Shown: in pieces, positions 8,308 to 16,352 of the stretch
Layout: the number at the start of each line of letters is the position of its first letter
Numbering within the stretch: the stretch's first letter is position 1
Assembly: GCF_002285795.1 (NCBI RefSeq)
Contig: NZ_CP022961.1
Coordinates: 5,708,001-5,772,000, forward strand
DNA length: 64,000 nucleotides
Reading direction: 5' to 3'
From: Plantactinospora sp. KBS50
Lineage (GTDB): Bacteria; Actinomycetota; Actinomycetes; Mycobacteriales; Micromonosporaceae
Notes under the pieces: generated by a model
The model's database searches: none
Told to the model about the DNA's origin: nothing
Seen by the model: only the letters and a program-made list of their open reading frames with translations
Made by a program: the position numbers and the translations under genes

Positions 8308-8958
8308 ATGGACAGGTGGCGGCTGCGGCCGACGACCCTGGACGAGGCGGCGGGCGGGACCGACCGGCTGCGCCGGGCGTACGACCGCGCGGTGGAGGAT
8401 CGGGACCGGTCGGAGAAACAGCCGTGGAAGCTCGCCGAACGGGCGGCCTTCCTCGACCGGCTGCGCGCCGAGGGTCGTACCCGATTGGTGGAGATCGGCG
8501 CCGGGACCGGCCAGGACAGCGCGTTCTTCGCGGCCGGCGGCATCGAGGTGCTGGCCACGGACCTGTCGCCGGCGTCCGTGCGGCGGTGCCGGGCCAAGGG
8601 GCTGACGGCCAGCGTGATGGACCTGCGCCGACCGGACCTGCCGGCCGGCTCGTTCGACGCGGCGTACTCGGTCAACTGCCTGCTGCACGTACCCAATGCC
8701 GAGTTGCCGGCGGCGCTCGCGGCGGTCGCGGCGCTGCTGCGTCCGAGCGGGCTGTTCTTCCTCGGGCTGTACGGCAGCGACGTCGCCGACGAGGGCATCG
8801 CGCCGTGGGACCGGCACGACCCGCCCCGGTTCTTCTCCTGGCGCACCGACGCGCAGATCCAGCGGTTCGCCGCCGGGTCCTTCGAGATCGTGGACTTCCA
8901 TCCGGTGACCGGGCCGGATCTGCACTTCCAGTCGCTGACCCTGCGCCGGCCCGACTGA
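8308..8958 (+). CDS. Class I SAM-dependent methyltransferase
   Basis: A 216-residue protein with methyltransferase motif I LVEIGAGTGQD at residues 60-70, an acidic end of strand two (LATDLSP), motif II-like SFDAAYSVNCLLHVP and post-motif LRPSGLFFLGLYG. The layout is that of small-molecule methyltransferases (Methyltransf_11/25). The acceptor is unknown. The ATG at 8308 follows GGGGAGGCAAG, a good ribosome site. It is 40 bases downstream of the MFS gene on the same strand, so the two may be co-expressed. A strong palindrome follows the stop. Confidence 0.85.
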   Translation: MDRWRLRPTTLDEAAGGTDRLRRAYDRAVEDRDRSEKQPWKLAERAAFLDRLRAEGRTRLVEIGAGTGQDSAFFAAGGIEVLATDLSPASVRRCRAKGLTASVMDLRRPDLPAGSFDAAYSVNCLLHVPNAELPAALAAVAALLRPSGLFFLGLYGSDVADEGIAPWDRHDPPRFFSWRTDAQIQRFAAGSFEIVDFHPVTGPDLHFQSLTLRRPD

Positions 8959-8975
8959 GCCGGGGCACGCCCGCC

Positions 8976-9025
8976 GGAGTGTGCATGGTTGTTGCCGTCC
9001 CAGCGACGACAACCATGCACACTCC
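8976..9025. terminator. Bidirectional terminator-like hairpin (repeated palindromic element, copy 1)
   Basis: A perfect 17-bp inverted repeat: GGAGTGTGCATGGTTGT at 8976-8992 pairs with 9009-9025 around a 16-base loop. It lies exactly between the convergent methyltransferase and pectate lyase genes, six bases from the latter's stop. There is no T-run, as is usual in actinomycetes. A closely related palindrome lies at 55625-55670. Confidence 0.75.
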
Positions 9026-9031
9026 GCGCGG

Positions 9032-10612
9032 TCAGCTCGCGTACGTCTCGAACTCGGCGACCCGCGGCGTGCCGCTCGACCCGGTGATCTCGAACGTGAT
9101 CTTGCGGAGCGAGGTGGCCGGGAAGGTGATGACACCCGCCCCGCTACCGGAGGTCAACACGGCCCCGGTGTCGTAGTTGAGCACCCGCCAGGACCCGATG
9201 TTGCCCGTGGCGCCGGAGGCCTCGCGGATGTTGATCCGGGACACCGTGGTGGCGGAGTCCCACTTGATCGAGATCTGCCCGGTCGAGCCGGACGGCGACC
9301 AGTAGGTGTTCATGTCCCCGTCCCGCACGTTGCCGTAGCTCGTCCCGCTGGCCTTGCTGGAGCCGTCGGAGCCGGCCCCGATGCTCAGGTTGGTGCCGCT
9401 GGGCTGGCTCGACGTCGGGGTGGGGGTCGGCGTGGGGCTGCTCGACGACGTGGGCGTGGGCGTCGGCGTCGGGCTACCGCTGGTCGGGGTCGGCGACGGC
9501 GTCTGCGGCGTGCAGCTGCCGTTCGACACCTGAAGGCCCTTGTTGGCGCCGGCCGTGCTGGCGAGCACCTGCGGCACGCAGCTGGCCGGGTCGAGCTGGT
9601 AGGAGTACGGGATGCTGATCGAGGTGGTGGACGTCGGGTTCGGACCGGCCGGGTGGTTCTCGCTGCCCGGGCTGGACCAGGTGACGTTGTCGAAGATGTT
9701 GCCGCTGATCTGCCAGTAGCCCATCAGGTCCGTGTAGAAGGTGCCCAGGACGTCCTTGGAGTCCTTGAAGTAGTTGTTGTCCACCTTGGCCTTGCCGCCG
9801 GCCCGCGGGTTGATGCCCGACTTGTTGAGCTGCACGTAGTAGTTGTTGTAGATGTGTGCGGTCGCCCCGCGCAGCAACGGCGTACGGGAGTCGATGTTCT
9901 CGTACAGGTTGTGGTGAAAGGTCACCGGGCCGTTGCCGAGGTCGCTGTCGCTGGACCCGACGAGGCCGCCGCGGCCGGAGTTGCGCAGCGTGTTGTACGA
10001 GACCGTCACGTAGTTGGTGTCGGCCTTCATGTCGATGAGCGAGTCGTATCCCTCGTCCTCGCCGCCGGAGGCGAGCAGCGTGTTGTGGTCGACCCAGACG
10101 TTGTGCACGTCGCTCTCCATGCCGATGGCGTCGCCGCCGTTGGACGTGGGTGAGCCGGACTTCTTGACGTTCTGGATGGTCACGTTCTGGATGATGATGT
10201 TCGAGGCGCTGCGCAGGTGGATGCCGAGCTGGTCGAAGACGGCGCCGCTACCGACCCCGATGATCGTGACGTTGCTGACCTCCTTGATCTCGATCTTGTC
10301 GTCGGCGGTGTTGCAGCTGCTCCCGGACACCTTGCTGGTGTTGCCGTGGTTGATGGTGCCCTCGACCTGGATGATGATCGGGGTGCTGCTGCTGGCCCGG
10401 GTGCACAGTGCGGTGTGGATCGCGGTTCCGGTCGTGGCCCGCACCGTCTGCCCGCCCGCTCCGCCGGTGGTGCCGCCGTTCAGCGTCGCGTAGCCGGTGA
10501 CGCCGCCGGTCGCCGCCGACGCCTGGAGCGTCGGCAGAGCCAGGCCGATCGCGGCGGCGGTGGCCGTGGTGGCCAGCGTCGCGAGGAGTCGCAATGCGAC
10601 GGATCGTCTCAT
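9032..10612 (-). CDS. Secreted pectate lyase (PL1) with C-terminal discoidin-like domain
   Basis: A 526-residue exported enzyme. Residues 1-33 form a signal peptide ending ASA. Residues about 36-340 are a parallel beta-helix of polysaccharide lyase family 1, with the VWVDHNTL motif and the catalytic region RTPLLRGATAHIYNNYY. A Pro/Thr/Ser linker (SPTPTPTPTS) leads to a domain of about 120 residues resembling F5/8 type C (discoidin/CBM32-like) modules, with NIREASGA and a terminal VAEFETYAS. It should cleave polygalacturonate outside the cell by beta-elimination, with Ca2+. The ATG at 10612 is preceded by GGAAGGTGAG. The leader is long, with a promoter and palindromic operator near 10900. Confidence 0.92.
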   Translation of the reverse strand: MRRSVALRLLATLATTATAAAIGLALPTLQASAATGGVTGYATLNGGTTGGAGGQTVRATTGTAIHTALCTRASSSTPIIIQVEGTINHGNTSKVSGSSCNTADDKIEIKEVSNVTIIGVGSGAVFDQLGIHLRSASNIIIQNVTIQNVKKSGSPTSNGGDAIGMESDVHNVWVDHNTLLASGGEDEGYDSLIDMKADTNYVTVSYNTLRNSGRGGLVGSSDSDLGNGPVTFHHNLYENIDSRTPLLRGATAHIYNNYYVQLNKSGINPRAGGKAKVDNNYFKDSKDVLGTFYTDLMGYWQISGNIFDNVTWSSPGSENHPAGPNPTSTTSISIPYSYQLDPASCVPQVLASTAGANKGLQVSNGSCTPQTPSPTPTSGSPTPTPTPTSSSSPTPTPTPTSSQPSGTNLSIGAGSDGSSKASGTSYGNVRDGDMNTYWSPSGSTGQISIKWDSATTVSRINIREASGATGNIGSWRVLNYDTGAVLTSGSGAGVITFPATSLRKITFEITGSSGTPRVAEFETYAS

Positions 10613-11006
10613 GGTCGTCTCACCTTCCTCGTCGAATCCCGATCTTTTCGCTACAGGCCGTGGTCATGCCGCGCGACAGGCGTGCGGCGGCCGGGCGGCG
10701 GGACCTTCCGGGGCACCCGCCGGATCCAGCGGGAGCGACCGGGGACCGGCCGAACGGTGGTGACGGCGTGCCGGGCACGCACCGAGCCGCTGGAACCGGC
10801 AGTCCGGCCAGCCGGCCAGCGCAAATCGGCATGAAGCCACGACCGGGTAGCGCAGGGTCGCCTCCACCGGGGCGGCTCCGCGAGGCCCTTGTAAGCGCTT
10901 TCTTGGAAGAGAATAGAGAGATGGCCATTGATATTGCAAGTCCAGATTGAAATCAGACCGGCCGGAGACCCGGCATCACCGGGCGTAACGACGGCCGGCC
11001 GAGGTC
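10613..11006 (-). promoter_or_regulatory. Promoter, operator and long leader of the pectate lyase gene
   Basis: Reading leftward, TTGCAA (10934-10939) and TATTCT (10910-10915), 18 bases apart, form a sigma-70-like promoter. Just downstream, at the expected transcript start, is GAAAGCGCTTAC (10891-10902), containing the palindrome AAGCGCTT. This resembles operators of LacI-family sugar regulators. The remaining leader of about 280 bases to the start codon holds no gene that I can support. The regulator itself is not in the window. Confidence 0.6.
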
Positions 11007-11042
11007 CCGGTCGGGTCCGGCGCCACGCCTGGACCCGACCGG
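11007..11042 (-). terminator. Terminator hairpin of the GH30 xylanase gene
   Basis: CCGGTCGGGTCC (11007-11018) pairs perfectly with 11031-11042 around a 12-base loop, ten bases beyond the xylanase stop codon at 11053. A 12-bp GC-rich stem without a T-run is the usual actinomycete form. Confidence 0.7.
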
Positions 11043-11052
11043 AACAGCGCGC

Positions 11053-12828
11053 TCAGCTACACGCGGCGCCGTTGAGGGTGAAGCCGCTCGGTGCGGCGTC
11101 GTTGCCGGTGTGCGTGGCCTGGAAGCCGATGGTGGTCGAGCCTCCCGGTGGTATGGAGCCGTTGTAACTGACGTTCGTCGCGGTCACCTGGCCGCTGGTT
11201 GGTGAGTACGTGGCGCTCCAGCCGGAGGTGATGGTCTGCCCGGAGGCCAGGTTGAATCTCAGCGACCAGCCGTTGACGGCGCTCGTACCGGTGTTGGTGA
11301 TGGTGATGTTGTCGACCAGACCGTTGCCCCAGGAGTTGATCGAGTTGGTCACCCGGCAGGCCCCGGTGCCCGCGGGCGGGGTGGTCGGCGGCGTGCTGGG
11401 CGAAGCCGTGGGCGAGGCGGTCGGCGAACTCGTGGGCGAGGCCGTCGGCGAGGCGGTCGGCGAACTCGTCGGCGAGACGGTCGGCGAGGTGGTGGGCGAG
11501 GCGCCCTGGGTGAGGACGAGCGTGGAGATGCTCCGCGCCGGAACGCTCACCGTCGCCTGCCCGCCGCTCACGGCCACCGACTGCGACTGGTTGGCCAGGC
11601 TCTGCGACGTCACGGTGTACTGGCCCTGCGCGACGCTCTGCGGCACCTGGACGACGGCGTTGCTGACCGCGCTGCTCGACCGGTTGAGCATCACCAGCAC
11701 GACCTTGCTGCCGCTCTGGTAGGCCGTCACCTCCAGGCCGGAGACCCGGGAACTCTTCGAGACGGCGACGCGCTTGTCGCCGGGCCGGACGTACTTGGCG
11801 TACTGCGAGAACGCGAGGCCGCGCTTGAGCACCGCGCCCTTCGTGGTCCCGTACTGCGACTCGCCGTCACCGATGAAGGAGTAGAAGCGGCGGCCGTACC
11901 ACCAGATGTAGGCGCTCCACCCGGACTCCATCGACTTGTGCACGGTCCGCATGATGTCGTCGAGCGTCTCGTTCCAGACCGCGGCGTTGCTCGGGTCGCC
12001 CCAGATGTTCGCGCCGTTGCCGTCCGCGGCGTGCAGGTTCCACTCGGTCATCCACTGGTTCTTGCCGTACTGGTTCGCCAGCGGGTACGGGGACAGGTTT
12101 CCGCTGTTCTCGGTGTCGTACAGGTGCCCGCCGACGTACCCGACGTTGTTGCGGGCGGTGGCGTCCTGCAGCGTGGGGTCGGTGTACGAGCGGTCGAACC
12201 GCAGGGACTCGGCGATCAGCAGCTTGGTGTCCCTGACGTTGGCGCCCTGGTCGCGGACGAAGTTCCGCAGCTCGGTGCCGTTCCAGTCCATCGAGTCGTA
12301 GTCCGGGTGCCAGTCCGGCTCGTTCTGGACCGAGGTCACGTCAATGGTGACGCCCTGGCCCTTCATGTACTGAACGTAGTTGTTCAGGTGCACCGCATAG
12401 TCGTCGTAGTAGTCCGTCTTGAGCTTGCCGCCGCCGACCCGGCTGTTGTTGGTCTTGAAGCTCGCCGGGGCGGTCCAGGGCGAGGCGAGAATCTTGACGT
12501 TGGAGCCGTACGTCTTCGCCGTCTTCAGGCTGTTCAGCGGCCAGCTCCACTCGCCCGACTCGGGCGAGATCACGGTCCGGACGATCGACAGGCCGAGTTG
12601 CCCCTGACCCATGCCGACGAGCGTCTGGGTTTCGCTGGTCGTCCACTGGTCGCCGGCTCCGCTGAAGATCGGGGTCGCGGCCCCGAAGCCGTCGATCGTC
12701 TGGTAGGTCGTGCCGGTGTCGACGGTGATGTCGGGGGTGGCGGCCAGCAGCGGCGGGGCGGCGAGCATTCCCGCCACTGTGGCCAGTGCGGTCGCTGCCG
12801 CGACCACTGGAATCCGGAAATTTCGCAT
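11053..12828 (-). CDS. Secreted GH30 xylanase/glucuronoxylanase with CBM2
   Basis: A 591-residue exported enzyme. Residues 1-30 are a signal peptide. Residues about 31-440 form a GH30 catalytic domain with its side beta-domain. The likely acid/base is Glu170 in VQNEPDW and the nucleophile is Glu262 in WMTEWNLH. A Ser/Pro/Thr linker made of repeated SPTASPT units leads to a C-terminal CBM2 of about 100 residues (ACRVTNSINSWGNG to GAACS, with conserved Trp and terminal Cys). The family hydrolyses xylan, often (subfamily 8) at glucuronic-acid branches; the exact subfamily is inferred from overall resemblance. GGAGAAG precedes the ATG at 12828. It is separated from the pectate lyase gene by its own terminator. 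Confidence 0.92.
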   Translation of the reverse strand: MRNFRIPVVAAATALATVAGMLAAPPLLAATPDITVDTGTTYQTIDGFGAATPIFSGAGDQWTTSETQTLVGMGQGQLGLSIVRTVISPESGEWSWPLNSLKTAKTYGSNVKILASPWTAPASFKTNNSRVGGGKLKTDYYDDYAVHLNNYVQYMKGQGVTIDVTSVQNEPDWHPDYDSMDWNGTELRNFVRDQGANVRDTKLLIAESLRFDRSYTDPTLQDATARNNVGYVGGHLYDTENSGNLSPYPLANQYGKNQWMTEWNLHAADGNGANIWGDPSNAAVWNETLDDIMRTVHKSMESGWSAYIWWYGRRFYSFIGDGESQYGTTKGAVLKRGLAFSQYAKYVRPGDKRVAVSKSSRVSGLEVTAYQSGSKVVLVMLNRSSSAVSNAVVQVPQSVAQGQYTVTSQSLANQSQSVAVSGGQATVSVPARSISTLVLTQGASPTTSPTVSPTSSPTASPTASPTSSPTASPTASPSTPPTTPPAGTGACRVTNSINSWGNGLVDNITITNTGTSAVNGWSLRFNLASGQTITSGWSATYSPTSGQVTATNVSYNGSIPPGGSTTIGFQATHTGNDAAPSGFTLNGAACS

Positions 12829-12850
12829 TTCTTCTCCACTAGCTCGTGCG

Positions 12851-12959
12851 ATACGGTGCTGGAGGGGCGATTGGACAGGCCGGGCTTCCTGGTCCCCGAA
12901 CGACTCGCAACAGTGCGAGCTTATTCGACACCCATCAATGTATCAGTCACGCACCGTAT
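12851..12959. promoter_or_regulatory. Upstream region of xylanase gene with paired inverted 9-mers
   Basis: ATACGGTGC (12851-12859) recurs in inverted form as GCACCGTAT (12951-12959), 91 bases apart. A small palindrome CTCGCA-N4-TGCGAG (12904-12919) lies between them. The stretch precedes the xylanase start at 12828. Two identical half-sites flanking a promoter region would fit a regulator that loops DNA. This is inference; no -10/-35 was fixed. Confidence 0.35.
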
Positions 12960-12986
12960 TGCCGACCCCAAGAGCTAGAGCGGTTT

Positions 12987-13041
12987 ACACATAGGCAACC
13001 TTGCCGATCGAACACTGACACAGTGATGTAACCCTATGTGT
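12987..13041. repeat. Nested palindromic structure (three stems)
   Basis: ACACATAGG (12987-12995) pairs with CCTATGTGT (13033-13041). Inside are two further perfect hairpins: GGCAA-CC-TTGCC (12994-13005) and CACTG-ACA-CAGTG (13013-13025). Together they can form a cruciform or cloverleaf-like fold in 55 bases. Base composition is lower in GC than the genes. It lies in a non-coding gap between the xylanase promoter region and a decayed PIN toxin gene. No product is known. Confidence 0.6.
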
Positions 13042-13079
13042 CGAGACGAACCCCGGCCGCTGCCCGCGGCGCGGCCCGG

Positions 13080-13299
13080 TCAGAGCAGCCTCGCATCCTT
13101 CAGCAGAGCGGCACTTCGGCGGGCGCTTTCCTTCGTCACCGGCTCCACCCGGATCCTGGAGAGCAACCGGTTCATTCGAGCGATGTCCAGACCGCCGTAC
13201 GAACCTCCATGATTGTGGCGGCCGATATGGCGAGATCGGCCCCGTCACGCTCCGCCCGCTCCAGAAGCCGCATCACCTTGCGGTCCCGGTCGAGCGCCC
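13080..13299 (-). pseudogene. Remnant of a VapC-type PIN-domain toxin gene
   Basis: Leftward from 13299 the translation reads ALDRDRKVMRLLERAERDG then ADLAISAATIMEVRTAVW, which matches the middle of PIN-domain toxins of the VapC type (the AISAATI.EVR strand-helix with its conserved Glu). The frame stops at 13172-13174. The adjacent frame continues MNRLLSRIRVEPVTKESARR, the next PIN segment, to a stop at 13080-13082. The N-terminal Asp-containing strand and the C-terminal GH.YAIDA segment are missing. No VapB antitoxin is visible. It is best read as a truncated, frame-broken relic. Confidence 0.6.
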
Positions 13300-13302
13300 A
13301 CG

Positions 13303-13336
13303 GCAACCACGGACGCCGCGCAACCACGGACGCCGC
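13303..13336. repeat. 17-bp tandem duplication
   Basis: GCAACCACGGACGCCGC occurs twice head to tail (13303-13319 and 13320-13336), directly beyond the ychF stop. It marks the point where the PIN-toxin remnant loses similarity, so it may record a slippage or deletion event. Confidence 0.8.
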
Positions 13337-13343
13337 GGCGCCG

Positions 13344-14429
<1,086 letters not shown>

Positions 14430-14460
14430 GGGCGGCCAGTCTACGCGACCATCGCTGCCG

Positions 14461-15363
14461 TCAACTCTTGACCGAGCCCGCCATCAGGCCGCCGATGAAC
14501 CAGCGACCGAGGACCACGTACACCACCAGGGTCGGCAGGGACGTGATCAGCGCACCGGCCATCGACGCCGCGTAGTCCGGCGACTGTGCCCCGGCCAGCG
14601 CGTTGAGCGCGATGGTGATCGGCCCGTTGCGGGTGTTGGACAGGAAGATCGCGAACAGGTAGTCGTTCCAGGCCGAGGTGAACTGCCAGATGATCGTGAC
14701 CACGAAGCCCGGCGCCGACAGCGGCAGGATGACCGACCGGAACGTCCGGAGCAGGTCGGCGCCGTCCACCCGGGACGCCTCGATCAACTCGACCGGCACG
14801 GTGGTGGCGTAGTAGTTGCGGAAGATCAGCGTGCAGATCGGGATGCCGTAGATGCAGTGCACGAGGACCAGCGTGGGGATGCCGGGCGGGACGCCGATGG
14901 TGGTGACGATCTGCCGCAGCGGGATCATCACCGCCTGGTACGGGATGAACATGCCGAACAGGATCAGCGTGAACACCACGTCGGCGCCGGGGAACCGCCA
15001 CCGGGACAGCACGAACCCGTTCGCCGCGCCGAGGATCGACGAGATGATCGCCACCGGGATGGCGAGCTGGAACGTCCGCACGAAGGACGGGCCGAGCGAG
15101 TCCCACGCCTTGACCCAGGACGCCGTGGTCCATTCCTTCGGCAGGTTCCACTGGCCTGTGACGCCGATCTCGGAGCCGGACTTGAAGCTCGTCACGATCA
15201 GCACGTACGCGGGCATCAGCACGATCAGCAGGAACAGCAGCAGCAGGCCGTAGCGCAGCACGCGGGCCACGGCGCCGGCCGGGGTGATGTCCCGGCCGCG
15301 CCGGCGGGGACGCCGTACCGGGACGGTCGCCGCGGGCGGGGCCGGGGTGGTGGTGGTCGTCAC
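14461..15363 (-). CDS. Carbohydrate ABC transporter permease (MalG type)
   Basis: A 300-residue inner-membrane protein with six predicted helices. It has the cytoplasmic EAA loop IEASRVDGADLLRTFRSVILPLSAPG, characteristic of the CUT1 MalG subfamily, and a terminal GRWFIGGLMAGSVKS. The N-terminus is a Thr/Pro/Arg-rich cytoplasmic tail. GTG 15363 overlaps the stop of the partner permease as GTGA (15360-15363), so the two are translated together. It imports an oligosaccharide with the adjacent binding protein. No ATPase gene is present nearby, so a shared MsiK-type ATPase elsewhere is expected. Confidence 0.92.
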   Translation of the reverse strand: MTTTTTPAPPAATVPVRRPRRRGRDITPAGAVARVLRYGLLLLFLLIVLMPAYVLIVTSFKSGSEIGVTGQWNLPKEWTTASWVKAWDSLGPSFVRTFQLAIPVAIISSILGAANGFVLSRWRFPGADVVFTLILFGMFIPYQAVMIPLRQIVTTIGVPPGIPTLVLVHCIYGIPICTLIFRNYYATTVPVELIEASRVDGADLLRTFRSVILPLSAPGFVVTIIWQFTSAWNDYLFAIFLSNTRNGPITIALNALAGAQSPDYAASMAGALITSLPTLVVYVVLGRWFIGGLMAGSVKS

Positions 15364-16256
15364 GAGCGTCGCTCCACCCTCGAGTTGTAGATCAGGTACG
15401 GCACGATGACGGCGGCCACGAGCAGCAGCAGGATCACCGAAACCGCGGCGGCCTTGGCGTAGTCGCTGGTGAGCAGCGTCTGCCAGACGTACACGGCGGG
15501 AACCTCGGTGAGCCACTGGGCGCCGGAGACGGACATGATCAGGTCGAACATCTTCATCGACATGTGCCCGACGATGATCAGCGCGGAGAGGGCGACCGGG
15601 GTCAGCTGCGGGAAGATGACGTGCCGGTACATCTGGTACGTGCTGGCGCCGTCCATCACGGCCGCCTCGCGCAGCTCACCGGGGATGCCGCGGAACCCGG
15701 CGAGGAACAGCGCCATGACGTACCCGGACAGTTGCCAGATGGCCGGCATGGCCATCGCGGCCATGCCCCAGTGCGGATCGGTCCACCACGGGTTCTCCAG
15801 GAAGCCCAGGTGCAGCCTGCCGAAGATCCAGTTGAGGCCGCCGGCGCCGTCGCCCTGGGCCGAGTTCATCAGCCACCGCCACACCACGCCGGAGGCCACG
15901 AACGAGACGGCCATCGGGAACAGGTAGACGGTGCGGAAGATCCCCTCGCCGCGTACGCCGCGTTCGAGCAGGAACGCCCAGAGCAGGCCGAGCAGCATGG
16001 TGCCCACCATGAAGACCACGGTGAAGATCAGCAGGTTCTTCAGCGAGTGCACGAACCGGCCGTTGATGTCGTTGGTGAACAGGTTGACGTAGTTGTCCAA
16101 CCCGACGAAGCCCTTGGACCCCAACGCGTTGTGCTGGTCGGACATCGAGACCTTGATCGTCCAACCGATCAGGCCGTAGACGAAGACCGCCAGCAGGATC
16201 AACGAGGGGGAGATCAGCAGGAGCCCTGGCCCCCACCGTCTGACACGTGAGCGCAT
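15360..16256 (-). CDS. Carbohydrate ABC transporter permease (MalF type)
   Basis: A 298-residue membrane protein with about six helices and the EAA-loop sequence LREAAVMDGASTYQMYRHVIFPQL. ATG 16256 (MRSRVRRWGPGLLLISPS) is chosen because it begins just before the first helix. The frame extends upstream only through sequence that forms hairpins. It follows the binding-protein gene after a 96-base gap containing two stem-loops, and is coupled to the next permease by a GTGA overlap. Its role is as one half of the sugar importer channel. The neighbouring xylanase and pectate lyase suggest plant-derived oligosaccharides, but this is inference. Confidence 0.92.
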   Translation of the reverse strand: MRSRVRRWGPGLLLISPSLILLAVFVYGLIGWTIKVSMSDQHNALGSKGFVGLDNYVNLFTNDINGRFVHSLKNLLIFTVVFMVGTMLLGLLWAFLLERGVRGEGIFRTVYLFPMAVSFVASGVVWRWLMNSAQGDGAGGLNWIFGRLHLGFLENPWWTDPHWGMAAMAMPAIWQLSGYVMALFLAGFRGIPGELREAAVMDGASTYQMYRHVIFPQLTPVALSALIIVGHMSMKMFDLIMSVSGAQWLTEVPAVYVWQTLLTSDYAKAAAVSVILLLLVAAVIVPYLIYNSRVERRS

Positions 16257-16281
16257 GCGTATCCCTGTACGGAGCGAGTCG

Positions 16282-16346
16282 GGCCGGCCGGGGACACCCG
16301 GCCGGCCAGCGGTGTGCGGCGGGACGCCGGGGGCGTCCCGCCGCAC
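16282..16346 (-). promoter_or_regulatory. Two stem-loops between binding-protein and permease genes
   Basis: GTGCGGCGGGACGCC (16314-16328) pairs perfectly with 16332-16346 around a 3-base loop, seven bases after the binding-protein stop. A second stem of 11 bp (16282-16292 with 16297-16307) follows. In binding-protein-dependent operons such intercistronic hairpins protect the upstream message or terminate part of transcription, so binding protein exceeds permease. That function is inferred from position. Confidence 0.7.
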
Positions 16347-16352
16347 GCACGA

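Noticed and set aside
12985-13248. An 87-codon minus-strand frame starting at 13248
   Set aside because: It crosses the PIN remnant in the wrong frame. The recognisable PIN segments are in the other two frames.
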